Positions 17,162-28,465 of a stretch of DNA of 64,000 bases are shown piece after piece (positions within the stretch are counted from its first letter, which is position 1; every line of letters begins with the position of its first letter). Under the pieces are notes generated by a model, which saw nothing but the letters and a program-made list of their open reading frames with translations, did not search any database and was not told the DNA's origin. The stretch is from Saccharothrix syringae (GTDB lineage Bacteria > Actinomycetota > Actinomycetes > Mycobacteriales > Pseudonocardiaceae), in the NCBI RefSeq assembly GCF_009498035.1, contig NZ_CP034550.1, forward strand, positions 10,726,001-10,790,000, read 5' to 3'. Both the position numbers and the translations under genes were made by a program.

Positions 17162-17863
17162 TCAAGACGCCTGTCGGAACAGCTCCCAGTGGTACAGGGC
17201 CATGGCGACGCTGGTGGTGAGGTTGTAGCTGGACACCTTCGGCCGCATCGGCAGCGACACGACCAGGTCGGCCCGCGCGCGCACCGCGTCCGACAGCCCG
17301 TGGCGCTCGGACCCGAAGGCCAGCACGGCGTCGTCGGGGATCTCAAGGCCCCGCAGCCCCACGCCGCCCGCGTCGAACGCGACGACCCGCCCGGTCACCT
17401 CGTCCAGGCCGGCCAACCGCCGCACCGGCAGCGCGAAGTGGAGCCCGGCGCTGCCGCGCAGCACGTTCGGGTGCCACGGGTCGACGTCGCCCAGCGACAC
17501 CACCCCACCGGCCCCCAGCCCGGCGGCGACCCGGATCACCGCGCCGAAGTTGCCCAGGTTGCGCGGGTTGTCGAGCAGCACCAGCGGCGCCCGCCGCGCC
17601 TCACCCCCGCCCGCGGGCCGCTCGGCGAACCCCGCGACCCCCGTGGGGTGCGACCGCCCGACCCGCTCCACGAACTCCCCGGCGCCCACCACCTCGGCGC
17701 GCCGCTCGAACTCCCCGACCAGGTCGGGCGCGTGCGTGCGGGCGAACCCGAGCGCCGCGTCGCGGTCGAGCACCAGGACGGACCGGACCTCCGCCCCGAA
17801 GCGGAGGGCGTGCTTGACCGCGTGAAAACCTTCCAGGACCACCACACCGCGATGATGGCGCAT
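17162..17863 (-). CDS. TrmH-family (SpoU) RNA 2'-O-methyltransferase
   Basis: 233 residues. An N-terminal substrate-binding part precedes the knotted SPOUT domain with its three motifs: LLDNPRNLGNFGAVIR (motif 1), LAFGSERHGLS (motif 2), and VSSYNLTTSVAMALY (motif 3). It transfers methyl from AdoMet to a ribose 2'-OH of tRNA or rRNA; the exact nucleotide cannot be assigned. It heads the operon with the GH76-like gene. Upstream codons are ATG at 17863 with no obvious ribosome-binding site. Confidence 0.9.
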   Translation of the reverse strand: MRHHRGVVVLEGFHAVKHALRFGAEVRSVLVLDRDAALGFARTHAPDLVGEFERRAEVVGAGEFVERVGRSHPTGVAGFAERPAGGGEARRAPLVLLDNPRNLGNFGAVIRVAAGLGAGGVVSLGDVDPWHPNVLRGSAGLHFALPVRRLAGLDEVTGRVVAFDAGGVGLRGLEIPDDAVLAFGSERHGLSDAVRARADLVVSLPMRPKVSSYNLTTSVAMALYHWELFRQAS

Positions 17864-17932
17864 CCCGCGCCCGGGGTCCTGCTCCCCCGACTTGAGCAGG
17901 ACCGGTCGACCAACGGGAACGGGAACGTATCG

Positions 17933-18061
17933 TTACTTCTTGTCGGTGTCACCGCCGCTGGTGGTCTCCCCGCCAACAACGAGAGAGAAATTCACAAAAA
18001 TGCGCACGGAACCGGCCTTCGCGGCAGCGGTGTTCTTGATCACCGGCGCATCGTAGCGCAC
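17933..18061 (-). CDS. 42-aa ORF, unknown
   Basis: GTG start, reading MRYDAPVIKNTAAAKAGS, then a hydrophobic strand-like VRIFVNFSLVVGG and an acidic Gly/Thr tail ending DTDKK. It begins 30 bases after the stop of the two-TM gene in the same direction, in DNA distinctly poorer in GC than the flanks. The Gly/Thr/Ser-rich tail is reminiscent of peptide precursors, but no modification enzyme is nearby. No family recognised, and it could be non-coding. Confidence 0.4.
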   Translation of the reverse strand: MRYDAPVIKNTAAAKAGSVRIFVNFSLVVGGETTSGGDTDKK

Positions 18062-18090
18062 GGTAGCCGGCTCTTATGCCAACTCAACCA

Positions 18091-19023
18091 TCATGCCAAG
18101 TCAACTCGCACGCCGACCTTGCGGTAAGCCCCGATGTCGCGCATGACCAGGTCCGTCTCCGGCCTCCCCGAGGCATTCACACCATGATTGAGCGAGCAAT
18201 CATCCCGCCCCGTCAGCCCCAGTTTGTCAACCCTTACCGAGAAGCCCGGCGGATAGGTTATGACGTAACGAGCGTACTCGATCGTCTCGCTGAACGAGAC
18301 CAGGAACTCGTCCGCCTCGTACCCGCGCATCAGCGGCGCGCACTTGGCCGGCCAGAACACCTCCACCAGGAAGTTCACCTCGCTCCCGCGCGGCGCCGGT
18401 TCGTTGAGGTGCATCATGACCTTCAGCCGGTTGGTGTTGTCGATCCACGCCGTGGTGAACCCGAACCGCGTGCCGCCCTCGCCGCCCACCTCGACGCTGC
18501 GCACCTTCACCTTGACGCGGCGCTTGTACCGATCGGGCCAGTCCCAGCACGCCCGATCGGCGAAGCTGCAGAAGTGCAGCAGGTCGCAAAGCACGACCAC
18601 GGTGAACGAAATGCGCTGCCGAACGTCCCCGTTGGCCTCGATGTCGACCTCTTGGAGCCAGTTCTTCACCGCCCACGACTGACCGTGCCGGTTTTCCAGG
18701 ATGTCGCAGTACCGGAGCAGGAGCTGCCGCTCCGACTCGTCACGCCGCCGCCACTCGACCCGGTTCACCCAGAGCAGCGCCACGAGCGCGGTCACACCCA
18801 GTCCCAGCAGCGCGAACCCGGCCGTCCGGTAATGACCGGCACCCACCGCGACAACGGCGGCGCCACCCATCCCCAGCAGGACCGACAACATTTCCGCGGG
18901 CCCCAGCACCGCCGAGTAGACCACGTAGTCCCGCAATCGCTGGCGCAACGCCGAAATCGGCGGTTTGCGCCTTCCCCGGCGCACCGGTCCTCTCACGGCG
19001 AGATCTGTTCTGACCACCGCCAC
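18091..19023 (-). CDS. 310-aa two-TM protein with a beta-rich C-terminal domain, unknown
   Basis: After about 30 basic cytosolic residues come two predicted membrane helices (roughly 40-60 and 65-85), a coiled charged segment (WRRRDESERQLLLRYCDILE), then about 200 residues of mixed beta character with several Trp and Cys. GTG at 19023 was chosen because GGGGAG precedes it by five bases; 14 more in-frame codons upstream lack support. GC content drops here relative to neighbours, and the 42-aa ORF follows. The architecture recalls two-TM/beta effectors of conflict systems, but I see no signature that proves it. Confidence 0.65.
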   Translation of the reverse strand: MAVVRTDLAVRGPVRRGRRKPPISALRQRLRDYVVYSAVLGPAEMLSVLLGMGGAAVVAVGAGHYRTAGFALLGLGVTALVALLWVNRVEWRRRDESERQLLLRYCDILENRHGQSWAVKNWLQEVDIEANGDVRQRISFTVVVLCDLLHFCSFADRACWDWPDRYKRRVKVKVRSVEVGGEGGTRFGFTTAWIDNTNRLKVMMHLNEPAPRGSEVNFLVEVFWPAKCAPLMRGYEADEFLVSFSETIEYARYVITYPPGFSVRVDKLGLTGRDDCSLNHGVNASGRPETDLVMRDIGAYRKVGVRVDLA

Positions 19024-19141
19024 GACCGCTCCCCTCCCCCTGCCCGTAGCCGAAGGGTAGGGCACCGCGACAGCCCCGGAATTGAGGTTGGTACGGACGG
19101 GGAAGGCGATTGCTCCGGTCCAGCGATCCCGTTTTCGGGAA

Positions 19142-19531
19142 TTATCGCCGACCGGTGACCCCGACCGGTCCGCCGCTGCGCTCGTTGCGTCGCCTGAGGT
19201 AGTAGCCGACCCACGAGACGACGACCACGAGTGCCACCAGCACCTGCACCGGGCGCGCCGCCGACTCCGGGTAGAGGACGCCGTCGATGTAGGTGTCGAT
19301 GAACCCCCCGGGCAGCGGCGGCTGCCCGGCCGCGTCGCGGAAGGCGTTCTCCAGCCACGTCAGCGGGCAGGCGATCGGGAACACGACGACCAGCAACCCC
19401 CAGGCGGCCATGGCCACGTGGAAGTACAGGACCCGGGGCCTGAGCCAGGCGAGGAACCCGCCCACCACCAGGAACACCAGGACCCCGTAGTGCACCACCA
19501 TGACCAGCTCGGCCAACGCCCGCGCGACCAT
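19142..19531 (-). CDS. DUF2784 membrane protein
   Basis: 129 residues with four hydrophobic segments. Family features: LVMVVHYGVLVFLVVGGFLA at the start, FPIACPLTWLENAFR in the loop with the conserved CPLTxxEN, and FIDTYIDGVLYP before the last helix. DUF2784 is a small inner-membrane family of unknown function. GGAGG five bases before the ATG fixes the start. Confidence 0.9.
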   Translation of the reverse strand: MVARALAELVMVVHYGVLVFLVVGGFLAWLRPRVLYFHVAMAAWGLLVVVFPIACPLTWLENAFRDAAGQPPLPGGFIDTYIDGVLYPESAARPVQVLVALVVVVSWVGYYLRRRNERSGGPVGVTGRR

Positions 19532-19612
19532 AGGGACCTCCTCCCTGCCCTCAGGGTAGGCCCGATGACGATCACGCGTAGGGGGTTTTCCGTTCCCGGC
19601 TGCGGGGTGGGG

Positions 19613-20305
19613 TCAGCCGCGGGGCAGGGCCTGCCAGGGCACGTTGCCCGCCACGTCCAGCAGCAGGTCCGCCAGGTGGCCCAGCGGGGCCTGGAGCAGC
19701 GGCCCCGGCACGGCGGCGGCGAGGTTGTGCTCGTCGAAGGCGATGGCCACCCCGTTCGCCCGCGGGTCCTGGAGCAGGGCCTGCGCCAGGCCGGAGCCGA
19801 GCAGCGCGCCGGCGAACGCGGGGTTCTTGCGGCGCACCTCGTAGCGCCCGTCGAACACCGGGTCGCCGGTGGGCGTGAACTGGTCGAACAGCCCCCACAC
19901 GCGGTCCGTGCGCGGGCTGATCAGCACCCACGGCCCCGGCATGGGCCGCGGCACGACCACCACCGAGTACGCCCGGTACTCGGAGGTGACGGTGTTGTCG
20001 GTGCGCAGCACCACCTCGACCGCCAGCACGGGCACCCCGCGCCAGTGCCCGACCAGCTGGAACTTCACCCGGGTCCGGTCGGCCTCCAGCATCCGCCCGA
20101 TCTGCGGCACGCGCTCCTGGAAGCCCTGGTCCTCGGCGACGAACCGCCACCCCAGGGACGCCTCCAGCGCGCGCATCCGCTGTTCCCAGTCGTTCACGAA
20201 CCGCTGGTCGGTGAACGGGTTCCGCTTCCGGCGCGACAAGCCCACGGCGACCCCCACCCCGAGGATCGCCACGATCACCAGGAGCAGGACGAGCGCGCTC
20301 CCCAT
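19613..20305 (-). CDS. Hypothetical protein with N-terminal TM helix
   Basis: 230 residues. One membrane helix (about 4-22) is followed by a basic RRKR stop-transfer and a cytosolic domain of mixed alpha/beta with VKFQLVGHWRGVPVLAVEV and PWVLISPRTDRVWG. The plan (short TM, then a domain starting with a Trp-containing strand such as LGWRF) is shared with the 21729 gene, so the two may be distant relatives. Its ATG begins one base after the pyrE stop codon, placing it in the pyrE operon. No function assigned. Confidence 0.75.
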   Translation of the reverse strand: MGSALVLLLVIVAILGVGVAVGLSRRKRNPFTDQRFVNDWEQRMRALEASLGWRFVAEDQGFQERVPQIGRMLEADRTRVKFQLVGHWRGVPVLAVEVVLRTDNTVTSEYRAYSVVVVPRPMPGPWVLISPRTDRVWGLFDQFTPTGDPVFDGRYEVRRKNPAFAGALLGSGLAQALLQDPRANGVAIAFDEHNLAAAVPGPLLQAPLGHLADLLLDVAGNVPWQALPRG

Positions 20306-20306
20306 G

Positions 20307-20891
20307 TCACGCCAGCCCCAGGTCGGCGAGGTCGAGCAGGTACCGGTAGGGCAGGCCGGCGGCCTCGATCGCCTCGCGCGCGCCCGTGCCGCGGTCCACC
20401 ACGGTCGCCACGCCGACGACGGTCGCGCCGTTGGCGCGCAACGCCTCCACCGCGGTCAGCACGCTGCCGCCGGTGGTGGAGGTGTCCTCGACCGCGAGCA
20501 CGCGCTGCCCGGTGACGTCGAAGCCCTCGACCTGCCGCTGCATGCCGTGCTGCTTGGCGGACTTGCGCACGACGAACGCGTCGAGCACCTCGCCGGAGGC
20601 CGCGGCGGCGTGCATCATCGCGCAGGCCACGGGGTCGGCGCCGAGGGTGAGCCCACCGGCCGCCGCGAAGTCCCAGTCGGCGGTGAGCTGCCGCAGCAGC
20701 CGCCCGATCAGCGGGGCGGCGGCGTGGTGGAGCGTCGCCCGGCGCAGGTCGACGTAGTAGTCGGCCTCGGCGCCCGAGGACAGCGTGACCCTGCCGCGCA
20801 CGACGGCCAACTCGCCCACCAACCGCGCCAGCTCGGCCTTGGCGTCGGGATCTGGCACCACTTCGGTTCGCACGGCTGCCAAGACTGTCAT
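20307..20891 (-). CDS. pyrE: Orotate phosphoribosyltransferase
   Basis: 194 residues. It condenses orotate with PRPP to orotidine 5'-monophosphate in pyrimidine synthesis. Type I PRTase features are present: VTLSSGAEADYYVDLRRATL, KSAKQHG on the flexible loop and the PRPP loop VLAVEDTSTTGGSVL. Size is normal for actinobacteria. A second start a dozen residues on (VVPDP) cannot be excluded because there is no clear ribosome-binding site. The next gene starts one base after its stop. Confidence 0.95.
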   Translation of the reverse strand: MTVLAAVRTEVVPDPDAKAELARLVGELAVVRGRVTLSSGAEADYYVDLRRATLHHAAAPLIGRLLRQLTADWDFAAAGGLTLGADPVACAMMHAAAASGEVLDAFVVRKSAKQHGMQRQVEGFDVTGQRVLAVEDTSTTGGSVLTAVEALRANGATVVGVATVVDRGTGAREAIEAAGLPYRYLLDLADLGLA

Positions 20892-20952
20892 ACCGGGCCG
20901 CGCGCCGGCACACCGTGACCCCGGTCGTCGGGCGACCCGGGCCCGGGGAGCG

Positions 20953-21732
20953 TCAGGTGCGCCCCCGCGCGCCCGCGACGCGCGAGGCGATCCGGCGCAC
21001 CAGGGCCCGCGGCGCGAGCCGGGCGAACAGCGTGATGGTCTTGTACTGGGCGCCCGGGACGGACAGCGGCTTGCCCGCCCGCAGGTCGGCCAGGCAGTCG
21101 TGCACCACGTGGTCCGCGTCCAGGTACATCATCTCCGGCGTCCTGGACATGTCGATGCCGGCGCGCTGGTGGAACTCGGTGCGCACGAACCCCGGGCACA
21201 GCGCCATCACCCGCACGCCGCTGCCCGCGGTGGCCATGGCCATGCCCTCGGAGAACGAGATCACCCACGCCTTGTCCGCGCTGTAGGTGCTGCCGCGGCC
21301 GGGCAGCATGCCCGCGACGCTGGCCACGTTCACCACCGCGCCGCGGCCGCGCGCGACCATGCCGGGCAGCGCCGCGCGGGTCAGCCGCAGCACGCTGATG
21401 ACGTTGACGTCCGTCTGCGACTCCAGCGCCGCCGGGTCGGCGGTGGCGAAGTCGCCGGCCAGGGCGAAGCCCGCGTTGTTGACCAGCAGGTCCACCTCCC
21501 GCCCGGCCAGCAGGTCGGCGACGGCCTCCCGGCCCGCCGCGGTGGCCAGGTCGGCGGGCAGCACCTCGGCGGTGATGCCGTGCGCGTTGCGCAGCCGGGC
21601 CGCCAGCTCCTCCAGCCGGTCCGCCGCGCGGGCGACCAGCACCAGGTCGTGCCCCTCCGCCGCGAGCCGGCGGGCGAACGCGGCCCCGATGCCGGAAGAC
21701 GCGCCGGTGACCAGGGCGGTCGGCGGCGTCAC
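20953..21732 (-). CDS. SDR-family oxidoreductase
   Basis: 259 residues of the DltE/YqjQ-like SDR group: [16 protein letters not shown] for the cofactor, NNAGFAL, NVASVAG with catalytic Ser, YSADKAWV with Tyr and Lys, and [10 protein letters not shown] afterwards. The C-terminal 60 residues add a basic amphipathic tail typical of membrane-associated members acting on lipids. GTG at 21732 overlaps the upstream stop as GTGA, so it is coupled to the 21729 gene. Confidence 0.9.
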   Translation of the reverse strand: MTPPTALVTGASSGIGAAFARRLAAEGHDLVLVARAADRLEELAARLRNAHGITAEVLPADLATAAGREAVADLLAGREVDLLVNNAGFALAGDFATADPAALESQTDVNVISVLRLTRAALPGMVARGRGAVVNVASVAGMLPGRGSTYSADKAWVISFSEGMAMATAGSGVRVMALCPGFVRTEFHQRAGIDMSRTPEMMYLDADHVVHDCLADLRAGKPLSVPGAQYKTITLFARLAPRALVRRIASRVAGARGRT

Positions 21733-22424
21733 TGCTTGCGCCCGAACTGCGGCCGGTGGACCTCGCCACCGGTGTCGGACTCGTCGTCGGCGTCGAACGG
21801 GTCGACGACGTCGGCCAGCTCGCCCAGGTCGCGCAGCAGCCGCTCCAGGCGGGCCGGCGTCGACCCGGGCGGCGCGGCGGCCAGCACCCAGTCGTTCTCC
21901 AGCCACACGACGGTGACGTCCGCGCCGATCTCCTCGGCGGCGTCCACCAGGTCGGGGTTGATGAGCTTGCGCGCGGCGGGCAGCTCGCTGACGAACGCGT
22001 AGCGGGAGCCGACCGGGCCGAGCAGGTCGGGCATCTGGTCGCGCTGGAACGGCACGCTGGGCAGCCACAGCTCCACGACCACCGGCAGCGCGCGGCGGCA
22101 GCGCACGCCCACCAGCACGGAGTTGACCTTGCCGCCGGTCTCGTGGTCGAGCACGTAGACCTGCCGGCGGCCGTCCGCGGTGAACGTCGAGCCCGCCACC
22201 ACGTCCTTGGCCACGCCGGCGCCGTAGTAGGCGATCGCGCCGCTCTCCCAGCGGGTGGGCAGCACGTGGTCGGTCTCCTCGAACTGCCAGCCGCGCAGCG
22301 CCGCCCAGCGGCGGCGTTCGCGGTTTCGTGCGGTTCGTTGCGCCCGGTCGGTGGCGAGCAGGGCGAACCCCGCGACGCCCGCGACCGCGGCGACGGTGAA
22401 CCAGACCCACGCCGGTATGCCCAC
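21729..22424 (-). CDS. Hypothetical protein with N-terminal TM helix
   Basis: 231 residues from GTG 22424. A single membrane helix ([20 protein letters not shown]) and a basic RNRERRRW segment precede a cytosolic domain starting LRGWQFEE, with [14 protein letters not shown] and an acidic C-terminus. TACTCT lies six bases before this GTG, suggesting a leaderless transcript. A start 10 codons earlier (22454) is also open. Its topology parallels the 19613 gene. No family recognised. Confidence 0.7.
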   Translation of the reverse strand: MGIPAWVWFTVAAVAGVAGFALLATDRAQRTARNRERRRWAALRGWQFEETDHVLPTRWESGAIAYYGAGVAKDVVAGSTFTADGRRQVYVLDHETGGKVNSVLVGVRCRRALPVVVELWLPSVPFQRDQMPDLLGPVGSRYAFVSELPAARKLINPDLVDAAEEIGADVTVVWLENDWVLAAAPPGSTPARLERLLRDLGELADVVDPFDADDESDTGGEVHRPQFGRKQ

Positions 22425-22699
22425 GGTGCGAGAGTAGCGGGCCGGGCTGCACAATCGAAGATCACCGGCGGCGCGGTTCGCGCATTCGGATCAAGCTGTT
22501 ACTCGAAGGCCCGGGTCGCGGGGTCGGGTCGACACGATCGGTCACGCGGGGGCGTCGGGGTGGGGGCCGATCGGTGGGGCGCGCGGCCTTGTGGGTGATC
22601 GGCGTGGGTGATCGGCACCCGGGCCGCGCCGGCAGTCGGTCACCGGGCCCGGGCGACGAACAGCACCGGCCTCGACCGGCGATCGATGTCGTACCCGCC

Positions 22700-23040
22700 G
22701 GCAGGCGGGGCGCGTTGCTGGTGCGGACGCGGGAGCGGTCTTCGTCGCAGGCGGCGTCGCGGACCCGGTGCAGGCGGTTTTCGACGTCCCGGTGGCCGCG
22801 CACGAGCGTGGTGACGCGGGCGGGGTGGGCGGCACGGCCGTGGGTGCCGGCCGGCGACTTGCCGTCCACCGCCGCCGCGGCCACCACCAGCACCGGCACC
22901 AACGAATGTCGAACACCGCGCGCCTTGCGCGGATCGGGCACCCCGGCCGGAAAAACCCGCGGGTCACCGACCCGCTCGGCGGCCGGTGCCGACCACTCGA
23001 CCGGCACCGCGGCCATCAGGCACGACAACGAGGCGGGCAC
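22700..23040 (-). pseudogene. ISAs1-family transposase remnant with a large internal deletion
   Basis: The frame reads VPDPRKARGVRHSLVPVL, the conserved N-terminal domain of ISAs1 transposases, then VDGKS from mid-protein, and then at once GHRDVENRLHRVRD and DEDRSRVRTSNAPR, which in intact proteins lie close to the C-terminus. The DDE catalytic core has therefore been lost, leaving about 115 codons instead of about 380. No terminal inverted repeats were identified. The surrounding 22.43-23.27 kb holds no other gene I can support. Confidence 0.75.
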
Positions 23041-23265
23041 GACACCCCCCGGTCATGCGACTTCGACAATCACATGATCACCACGGGGTGCCGTGCCCGC
23101 CTCACCACCAGCACAAAAGACTTTGCCGACCCCCTGCCCTTGGCGGGGACCCCCGCGCAGCGAGCCCGACCCACCAGCGGTCGTCCAGGCCCGGCCCACC
23201 GGGCCGTCCAGCCGGCGTCGGCCCTGATCAGCCGGCGCCGACCGGCCGTCGGCGCCGACCGGCCG

Positions 23266-25848
<2,583 letters not shown>

Positions 25849-25922
25849 TCCTCACCTCGGTCGGCGATTCGTGCAGGGGCCAGCGTTCCGCACCGGCCGT
25901 CACCCTGCTCAACGTCAGGAAA

Positions 25923-25943
25923 GTTGAGCCTGTTCCGCTCAAC
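25923..25943. promoter_or_regulatory. HAIR element (HspR operator) before clpB
   Basis: GTTGAGC-N7-GCTCAAC, close to the consensus CTTGAGT-N7-ACTCAAG. It lies 75 bases upstream of the clpB start. A further CTCAAC half-site (25908-25913) precedes it. HspR, encoded at 29215-29643, is the expected repressor, released on heat shock. Confidence 0.85.
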
Positions 25944-26025
25944 CTGTGCCAGTGGTGTGTCTTGGGTCACTGGGAGGGCCGGTAAAGCCGGTGCGGTGGG
26001 GCGGCGAACGCATGAAGATCTGCGC

Positions 26026-26406
26026 ATGACCTCTCTGCTGCACAACATCACGTTCGACTGCCGGGACGCTTACGAGCTGGGCCGGTTCTGGAGCCAGGTC
26101 CTCGGGCGGCCGCTGGCGGACGACGACAACCCAGGCGACCCGGAGGCGTACATCGGGCTGCCCGGCGGGCACGGGCTGCTGTTCATCCAGGTGCCGGAGG
26201 GGAAGACGGTCAAGAACCGGGTGCACCTGGACCTCCGGGCCGAGACGACGCGCGACGAGGAGGTCGAGCGGTTGCTGGGGGTCGGGGCGACGCTGGTGGA
26301 CGACCAGCGGCGGGCGGACGGGAGCGGGTGGGTCGTGCTGGCCGACCCCGAGGGGAACGAGTTCTGCATCGAGCGGAGCGCGGCCGAGCGGGCGGCGCAG
26401 GTCTGA
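26026..26406 (+). CDS. VOC-family (glyoxalase-like) protein
   Basis: 126 residues. It has the paired beta-alpha-beta-beta-beta layout of the VOC fold: HNITFDCRDAYELGRFWSQV at the start and VVLADPEGNEFCIE at the end, the latter giving the usual terminal metal-binding Glu. Members include glyoxalases and antibiotic-binding proteins; this one is an actinobacterial type of unknown ligand. The ATG at 26026 begins the conserved region. It is divergent from clpB. Confidence 0.88.
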   Translation: MTSLLHNITFDCRDAYELGRFWSQVLGRPLADDDNPGDPEAYIGLPGGHGLLFIQVPEGKTVKNRVHLDLRAETTRDEEVERLLGVGATLVDDQRRADGSGWVVLADPEGNEFCIERSAAERAAQV

Positions 26407-26418
26407 GGCGAGGGGGAG

Positions 26419-26513
26419 GTTCGGGTTGGCGCTCGGCCTGGGGTTCGACTTGGGGTTCGGCTTGGGTTCGGCCCGACGTTCGGCCTGGGGTTCGACCCGA
26501 CGTTCGGCTTGAC
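26419..26513. repeat. Degenerate 12-bp tandem repeat, about eight copies
   Basis: Units such as GTTCGGCCTGGG, GTTCGACTTGGG and GTTCGACCCGAC follow one another at 12-bp steps, with one 11-bp unit. It begins 12 bases after the VOC stop. It opens an 883-base stretch without a supported gene. Confidence 0.85.
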
Positions 26514-26640
26514 ATTCGGACCCATGGCCCGGCAAGGCGCTTGCCCTGGGGCGCGGTCTCGGCACCGAGCATCGCGGGGACAGCCGGACAGCGGTGGTCG
26601 AGCGGCGGCGCGAGACAGCAGTCCGCCGCCCTCGGCCTCC

Positions 26641-26692
26641 CCCTCGCCCTTCCCCCTCGCCCCTCTCCCTCGCCCTTCCCCCTCGCCCCTCG
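26641..26692. repeat. Pyrimidine-rich 26-bp tandem duplication
   Basis: A 26-bp unit of CCCTCGCCCTTCC and CCCTCGCCCCTC(T/G) blocks occurs twice, 26641-26666 and 26667-26692, differing at the last base. The complementary strand has runs of three to five G at short spacing, so it could fold into G-quadruplexes. It lies 77 bases before the DnaA-box-like array. Confidence 0.8.
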
Positions 26693-26769
26693 CACATCAC
26701 CTCACCTGCGGCGTCGCGTGCAGGTTGCTGAGTGCAACTTGCTCTCCGGCCGACCCTCGCCCCAGGCCG

Positions 26770-26915
26770 TTACCCACAGTTTCGACCAGGTCACCCACAT
26801 GTCGTAGCCGGTTGTCCACAGCCAGTCGCAAGTTGTCCACAATCCCCAGGTGCGCATCCACAGGCGCATATGCCTCTCCGCAGTAGTGCGGAAAAGGGCA
26901 CGATCGGTATCCACA
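26770..26915 (+). repeat. Array of six DnaA-box-like 9-mers, five phased at exactly 21 bp
   Basis: TTACCCACA (26770), TCACCCACA (26791), TTGTCCACA (26812), TTGTCCACA (26833) and GCATCCACA (26854) start at exact 21-bp steps; GTATCCACA (26907) is 53 bp further. All are on the same strand. TTGTCCACA is the actinobacterial DnaA box; the others differ at up to three positions. There is no dnaA or dnaN nearby, so this is not the usual oriC setting. A DnaA-titration or control locus is the leading reading. Confidence 0.65.
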
Positions 26916-27289
26916 GCCTCACCGGATCCGCTCACCGGCTCCCCGGACCACCAGCGTGCGCCCACCCCGAGGCGGCGGCAACCGGACGTCGCCGGGCGCC
27001 TGAAGCCGGCGTTGAGCGGGCCTCGAGGGCCAGGCCCTCGTACTCCCCCATACCCATCGGTACGTCTGGGGGTGGGCCACAAGCCTCGGTTTCGGTATAC
27101 CTATAAGGGAATGTCCACCCGTTGGCCGGAGCGACTTGCGACCGTCCGTGACCGGACAGCACTCGAAGGTGGCATCAAGGAGTCAACCAGGCAGTTGACG
27201 GGTTAATGTCCCTCCGTCGGGGATGGAAGCTTGACGAGGACGTAGCGCCTTGCTGGCGCCGCCAGAAACGTGGAGACTGCGCCCGGACC

Positions 27290-28465
27290 ATGACTGCGAA
27301 CGCTGTGTTGAGCCCCATCCCGAGCCCTCCGCGCCGAGAGCCGCCCCCGGGGGTCACCGCCATGGTGCGGATGATCCGGGAGAGCTTCGCGGTGGTGGAG
27401 CCGCGCTCCGATGAGGTCGCGAAGTTCTTCTACGGCATGCTCTTCAGCCTGGCACCGGCGACCCGCGAGATGTTCCCGGTGAACATGGAGGTCCAGCGCA
27501 GCCGGCTGCTCCGCGCGCTGGTGCACGTCGTGCAGATGGTCGACCGCCCGGACGACCTGATCCCGTTCCTGCGGCAGCTCGGGCGCGACCACCGCAAGTT
27601 CGGCGTGGTCAACGTGCACTACGAGTCGGTCGGCACGGCGCTGCTCGCGTCGATCAAGAAGTACGCGGGCCCCGCGTGGACGCCGCAGGTCGAGATGGCG
27701 TGGGCCGAGGCGTACACGATCATGGCCCGCTCCATGCAGGAGGCCGCCGCGGCGGACGAGGGTCCGGCGTACTGGCACGCGACCGTGCTGGAGCACCAGC
27801 GGGTCAGCTGGGACCTGGCCGTCGTGCGGCTCCAGCCGGATCACCCGGTCGGGTACCGCGCGGGGCAGTACGTGAGCGTCGAGACGCCCCAGCGCGCGCG
27901 CCTGTGGCGGTACTACTCGCCCGCCAACGCCCCGCGCGAGGACGGCATCATCGAGTTCCACATCCGCTCGGTCGAGGGCGGCTGGGTCAGCCGGTCGATC
28001 GTCGGCCACACCCAGGCGGGTGACGTCTGGCGGATCGGCCCCCCGATGGGGCGGCTGGGCGTGGACCGCAAGTCCGGGCGCGACGTGCTCATGGTCGCCG
28101 GCGGCACCGGCGTGGCGCCGATGCACGCGATCGTGGACGAGATGGCGCAGTGGGGCGAGAACCCCCGCGTTCACCTGTTCGTGGGCGGCCGAACCCGCGA
28201 CGACCTGTACGACCTGGACAACCTCCAGCGGTTCGCGACGACGAACCCCTGGCTGACCGTCGTGCCGGTGCTGGAGTCGGACCCGGGCGCCCGCGGCGTC
28301 GAGCAGGGCACCCTCGCCGACGTCGTCACCCGCTACGGGGCGTGGGAGGACCGCGACGTGCTGGTCTGCGGCTCGCCGTCGATGATCCGGGCCACGGTGT
28401 CGCGCATGCTCGTGGCGGGCACCCCGCTGGACCGGATCAAGTACGACCCCTTCACGCTGGACTGA
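27290..28465 (+). CDS. Flavohaemoglobin-like protein (globin + FAD/NAD reductase)
   Basis: 391 residues. The globin domain (about 20-155) has EVAKFFYGMLFSLAP and a proximal FGVVNVHYESVGTALL region with the haem His (V-H-Y). A reductase module follows: WRYYSPAN for FAD at about 200-208, then VAGGTGVAPMHAIVDE for NAD(P)H and VCGSPSMIRATV near the C-terminus. Such proteins oxidise NO to nitrate or act as haem reductases; this type lacks some residues of classical Hmp, so NO dioxygenase activity is inferred. ATG 27290 was chosen; an ATG at 27206 is in frame without ribosome-binding site. Confidence 0.88.
   Translation: MTANAVLSPIPSPPRREPPPGVTAMVRMIRESFAVVEPRSDEVAKFFYGMLFSLAPATREMFPVNMEVQRSRLLRALVHVVQMVDRPDDLIPFLRQLGRDHRKFGVVNVHYESVGTALLASIKKYAGPAWTPQVEMAWAEAYTIMARSMQEAAAADEGPAYWHATVLEHQRVSWDLAVVRLQPDHPVGYRAGQYVSVETPQRARLWRYYSPANAPREDGIIEFHIRSVEGGWVSRSIVGHTQAGDVWRIGPPMGRLGVDRKSGRDVLMVAGGTGVAPMHAIVDEMAQWGENPRVHLFVGGRTRDDLYDLDNLQRFATTNPWLTVVPVLESDPGARGVEQGTLADVVTRYGAWEDRDVLVCGSPSMIRATVSRMLVAGTPLDRIKYDPFTLD

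Noticed and set aside
26770..26915. The DnaA-box array as the chromosomal oriC
   Set aside because: No dnaA, dnaN, rpmH or recF lies nearby and boxes are few and same-strand; a titration or control site fits better.
26407..27289. Short frames in the gap between the VOC and flavohaemoglobin genes
   Set aside because: They are Pro/Arg or Ser-rich translations of tandem repeats and DnaA-box sequence, none with a credible start.
27206..27290. An upstream ATG for the flavohaemoglobin-like gene
   Set aside because: In frame, but there is no ribosome-binding site and the 28 added residues have no family character; ATG 27290 is kept, with doubt.
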